A stretch of DNA of 64,000 bases from Plantago major (taxonomy: Eukaryota > Streptophyta > Magnoliopsida > Lamiales > Plantaginaceae): the NCBI GenBank assembly GCA_026545765.1, contig CM048840.1, positions 29,392,765 to 29,456,764 of the forward strand. Direction: 5' to 3'. The notes beneath the pieces were generated by a model, which was not told where the DNA came from, did no database searches, and worked only from the letters and a program-made list of their open reading frames with translations. This document shows, piece by piece, positions 60,479-64,000 of the stretch. The position numbers and the translations under genes were made by a program. Positions within the stretch are counted from its first letter, which is position 1; each line of letters opens with the position of its first letter.

Positions 60479-61296
60479 TGTTAATACAGAAATATGTCCA
60501 ATCCGTCATAGACGTCTTTGGAACGAATTCTAAGGCGCCCCAAGTTGTCCATAAGTTCGGGATCTTATAGTCCGACCCAGAGCCTCCGTGGATCCGACCC
60601 ACCTGGGTGGAAAGCAACAGGAGGGCCCTAGGACAGTGGGTCCGACCCGGATACCCATCCGGACTCAGCACAACAACCTCATAAGCAACCAAGTAAACTG
60701 GCATTTGAGAACATCGAGGTCTGAATCACACGTCCCGGACCGCCTCCTTCGGACAGTATGCGGACTGGAAACCCCCAGTCCAACCTAGTACGGTCTCATG
60801 CATGGCAGACTGCAAAAGGTCTCCAAACTCTCACATTAATGACTAATCTACCCCCCAAAAGCCCAAAAGGGAATGGGTTAGGGAGTCATTAATGGGCCAT
60901 GGGCCTATTGAGGCATTGTTGGCTCAATCTGAGCCTGACAGTTGGCATGATCTGGTGGAACCCTCCCAATTGGGGAGAAATCTATATATACGGCACACAC
61001 TCCCATGATAATGGCAAGTAATAATCACTTCTGAAACCTTGACTCTTATGCCGAGCAGATTCTCATTCTCTCGTAAGTAAAGTCTCTATCCGGTTTGACA
61101 TTACGGAAACCGGGCAAAAAGGTTCTAACCCCCTCCGAGCTACTTGTGCAGGCCCTCACGTGTCGCGTCTTACCAGTTCGGCGGTTCTTACAGGCTTCTG
61201 TTCCTTGGCCCTTACAAGCTAAGCACTTAGGGTATTTAGTGTGGAGAAAAGCAAAAGAAATTCATTTAAGTAGTTGGGGAACCTATACCCTCAACA
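60479..61296 (+). repeat. Tat B 3' LTR
   Basis: It starts TGTTAATACAG after the polypurine tract and ends CCCTCAACA, about 818 bp. TATATATA is at 60983-60990. The next five bases (TATAT, 61297-61301) would be the right target duplication; its partner should lie left of the window. Confidence 0.8.
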
Positions 61297-61676
61297 TATA
61301 TTATACCTCCAAGTTCTTTTCTTTGTATAAAATCCTAAACAATATTGTGTTCCACAAAGAATTTAAACATGTAAAGGATGATACACTATTGAACTGCAAG
61401 AACGAGATATTGGTCGACAAAAGATTTGATAGTCTTTTATTTATCTCGTATAAAAACCTAAACATGGATGTGCTTCACAAAGAATTCGAGCATACAGATG
61501 GCACTATATAATATAGGCACTTGAACAGAACAATGATATCGAGCGGTTGATTAATTAGAGGGATAATAATAATTTGTAAGGCAAATAGTAAGGGATTACA
61601 TATGAAAGATCAGTCGGCAAAGAAACTTATAGCATTATTTAGTTGATGTAGTTTATTTTACAATCAATTAATCAAA
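61297..61676. other. Host flank with a 123-bp coding-type repeat
   Basis: This AT-rich host sequence begins at the edge of Tat B. A segment starting TATAAAATCCTAAAC at 61326 recurs at 61449 (TATAAAAACCTAAAC), a period of 123 bp. The frame stays open through both units to 61511 and both read F/LHKEFxH. The product is not recognised. Confidence 0.45.
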
Positions 61677-61748
61677 ATCAGAGTGGCGCAGCGGAAGCGT
61701 GGTGGGCCCATAACCCACAGGTCCCAGGATCGAAACCTGGCTCTGATA
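61677..61748 (+). tRNA. Initiator tRNA-Met (CAU)
   Basis: A 72-nt gene with a perfect 7-bp acceptor stem (ATCAGAG / CTCTGAT), D arm GCGCAGCGGAAGCGT, anticodon CAT within GGGCCCATAACCC, and T loop ATCGAAA, a mark of eukaryotic initiators. There is no intron and no encoded CCA. A CAA-containing AT-rich upstream (CAATCAATTAATCAAA, 61661-61676) and a T5 terminator (61752-61756), with a second T6 run at 61762-61767, are as expected for a plant RNA polymerase III gene. The sequence looks intact and matches the plant consensus as I know it. Confidence 0.96.
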
Positions 61749-61751
61749 TTA

Positions 61752-61767
61752 TTTTTGTGTGTTTTTT
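61752..61767 (+). terminator. Pol III terminator of tRNA-iMet
   Basis: Runs of five and six T begin three bases after the tRNA, the standard polymerase III stop signal. Confidence 0.8.
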
Positions 61768-61962
61768 ATATTCCCCCTATTAGTAGTGTTTGTAATTCAT
61801 TAGCTCATTTTATCATTTTACCTACCTTCTTCTCCATTGTAAACTTACTTCCTGTTCATCAATGGAAGTTTGTTAAGTTTCTCAATAACATATATATAAA
61901 AAAATGGCATAAAATGTTCACTTATAAAATATTATTGATATTTTTTAAAACATTATAAATTA

Positions 61963-62204
61963 CTACTTTCTCCGGTCTTTTACAAGCTTGTTAAGGAGAT
62001 TTTTTTTCCGAACTTTGATCGTAAATTACACGCAAACTACACGACAAAAAAATATAATAAAATGATATTATGAAAATAAATTAAGTATATTTTACTAATA
62101 TAACCTTGTTTTATACTTTTTGCGTGTAATTTGCGAGTAATTTACGGTTAAAGTTTGAGAAAAAAGTTTCCTTAGAAAGCTTGAAAAAGGCCGGAGGTAC
62201 GTAG
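61963..62204. mobile_element. Stowaway-like MITE (Tc1/mariner type), 242 bp
   Basis: Flanked by TA (61961-61962 and 62205-62206). The left end CTACTTTCTCCGGTC pairs with the right end GGCCGGAGGTACGTAG. The inverted repeats extend about 95 bp inward (for example CGTAAATTACACGCAAACTACACG against CGTGTAATTTGCGAGTAATTTACGG when folded), leaving a short AT-rich loop. It has no coding capacity. Confidence 0.8.
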
Positions 62205-62206
62205 TA

Positions 62207-64000
62207 ATAATTAAGAACATCAGCCGGTCTCTGATACCTTACAAGATTTACTACTACTAATAATGTATCTTTTATGTTTTAATAAGAACAATGTATATGA
62301 ACAATAAACAATTACAACAAACTTACCACTATTGTCTTAAATATGTATGTAACCGGCCCATATAAATTATTTTGTGAGTGTGTTGTGTTCATCACAAATG
62401 CTTATATTATCTTTTGTTTTTTATTTTCTTTTCCATCTTCTATTAGTGATAGTAGGAAGTGATAGCATGGGATGATTGATGGAATTGTAGCATTGGGTTT
62501 GACTCTACGGGCAATAATTTGGAAAGCTTAATTGTATCAAGTATCTATAACTATAATTTTAGCATCTTGAGACTAATGCGCATTTTTGTAACATTGTCTT
62601 TCGTTCGTTATTATACCTCATGCTAATAACCTTCAATTTTTGTAGTGTTGATCGATTCATAATACTAGAGACATAGGGATCTCCTGTAGGGTATGGCAAT
62701 AAACGAGGGCCAGTTGAGATACAAAAGAAATTAAAGTAACAAGTGGCTATATAGTATGCATTTCAAGAACCCGAATACTTGATCTAACTACTGGTTTATG
62801 CCTTACTCTTCACATCTCAAATCATTTAACATAGGAATCAATGATTCAACTTTGTCCTTGACTTGCCTTGAGTCTTGACCAGTGGTTCAAATTGAATTCT
62901 ATCTTACCTACCACCATATCACTTAAAACTAGAACACACTTGGTTTAACTTAATTACATTAATGACATGGCTTATAAATTCATCTTCTACATTCTTAAAT
63001 ACTAGGTATACTATTACAACTAAAAGTCAATAAGAAAAGGTACCATGTCATGAAAGTATAGTCTAAAAAAGTTGGTTCTTCACAATAATCATGAAATCAA
63101 AAAGATAGAGATAGGTTATCACAACCATATCCAAATTTAGTATTGTAGTATACTTACGTTTTCCAGCATTTTCTGGTCTATTCTCAGGAGAGGTTGCGAT
63201 TTGATGTGCATTGAATTGCATTTGTTGCATTTTCATAATTAAACATATACCATTGCCTCTAACTTGTAAAAATTATAGAAAACAAAGGAATTCGTTATAT
63301 ACATACATAATTCTCACAATTATATAATTGATGTTGCTTCAAAATATAATTGATGTAAGACTTTACCAATATAATTTAGGGTAAAACAACTGAAAAGTCT
63401 AACATGGATAACACTCTAAGATGGAGGGGGTATTAACATGGATGTATTAAGAATAGTCGATAGGATTCAAAATATGGTTGGGTTCAACCTTATCTGTCTG
63501 TACTAACACGACATTCAATCTATACCAAAACCAAATGCACCCTAAATGGTTGAGGAATACTCCATCCAATCCTACCCACATCCAAGATATTACGAGTATG
63601 AGTTGGGTGCTATAAGAAAATAATCTAGTTCTATCCTTATTGAAAATTTCATGTGTGGATTTGGCGGTTTTTTGGACTGGATTAAAATTGGGTAGGATTC
63701 ATTTTTTCAGGGGTACTGTACTATTTGGAAGGGAAATTTTCAGATGTAGTCATGTATTATGGTTTGGGTACACATATGGTTCTCTAATGTGTCAGTTGTC
63801 AGATAGTCCTTTAATGTGAATATATCTCTCTAATTCATTCCTGCAACTTGGACAATGGACATTACAGTTTCAAAAAGTAATAATTTATTGAATATAAAAA
63901 GAATAGGGTGAATTTCTTCTAGTTCCCCTAATAAAGTTCGTAATAACAGATTAGTCCCTCACATTTGAACAATAACATTTTGATCCAAAATGTATTTTCC
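62207..64000. other. Host intergenic sequence
   Basis: AT-rich sequence with no supported gene, RNA or transposon. The only coding hint is a possible short minus-strand exon at 63158-63236. Confidence 0.5.
63158..63236 (-). CDS. Possible short first exon, host gene on minus strand
   Basis: On the minus strand an ATG at 63236 opens 26 codons (MKMQQMQFNAHQIATSP...) ending directly at a good donor GGAAAAC|GTAAGTA (63157 downward). The composition (Gln, Asn, Pro) is coding-like, but the length is short and no partner exon was found to the left. It could be chance. Confidence 0.2.

Larger units (their letters stand above)
10274..61296 (+). mobile_element. Tat B: outermost Ty3/gypsy Tat-lineage retrotransposon, split by younger insertions
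   Basis: The visible pieces are 10274-15357, 37568-40391 and 57175-61296, interrupted by Copia 1 and Copia 2. Parts in order: gag C-terminus with a zinc knuckle (HKHKGHSTEDC near 10280), aspartic protease, reverse transcriptase, RNase H, second RNase H, integrase, 3' untranslated region with repeats, an antisense gene (- strand), a poly-G tract, a polypurine tract and the 3' LTR. The N-terminal gag, primer site and 5' LTR are not seen here and should lie left of Tat A, beyond the window. The element is broken, with a few breaks in addition to the nested insertions. It must be older than all elements nested inside it. Confidence 0.8.

Noticed and set aside
63410-63440. A GATGGAGGGGGTATTA sequence like the end of a Stowaway MITE.
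   Set aside because: No matching inverted end or TA duplication was found nearby, so only one terminus-like word exists.

Overview
The window looks like plant nuclear DNA, most likely from a eudicot. It holds plant-type Ty3/gypsy (Tat lineage) and Ty1/copia (SIRE/Maximus-like) retrotransposons, an Ac-type hAT, a Mutator-like foldback element, a Stowaway-like MITE and a plant initiator tRNA-Met gene. No ordinary host protein gene could be established. About 96% of the window is one stack of transposons inserted into each other, and only roughly 61297-64000 is host flank.

Layout. The outermost element is a Tat retrotransposon (Tat B). Its visible parts are 10274-15357, 37568-40391 and 57175-61296, and its 3' LTR is 60479-61296. 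A second, diverged Tat (Tat A, 1-10273, cut by the window edge, 3' LTR 9321-10273) sits next to B's gag zinc-knuckle region and is best read as an insertion into B. Copia 1 (15358-37567, + strand) lies in B's 3' region. It contains a 2.9-kb foldback Mutator-like element (18416-21298, 9-bp target duplication) and a 3.5-kb hAT (27582-31115, 8-bp target duplication). Copia 2 (40392-57174, - strand, perfect 5-bp duplication) lies in B's antisense gene and contains a solo LTR of another family (50434-52162, perfect 5-bp duplication). The flank carries tRNA-iMet (61677-61748) and a 242-bp MITE (61963-62204).

Two features stand out biologically. (1) Both copia elements carry a large extra 3' gene after pol. 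It is conserved between the copies, has no function I recognise, and includes a block of short repeated exon-like segments separated by intron-like spacers. (2) Both Tat elements carry an antisense gene between pol and the 3' LTR, with a conserved TATA box and a conserved intron-like 5' leader on the minus strand. The copia primer-binding sites match the 3' end of the initiator tRNA gene found in the same window.

Relative order of events, from nesting: Tat B first; then Tat A, Copia 1 and Copia 2 into it; then the foldback element and hAT into Copia 1, and the solo-LTR element into Copia 2. The LTR pairs of the two copia elements each differ by about 2% by eye, which suggests insertions on the order of a million years ago. 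All identities and ages are read by eye and were not computed.
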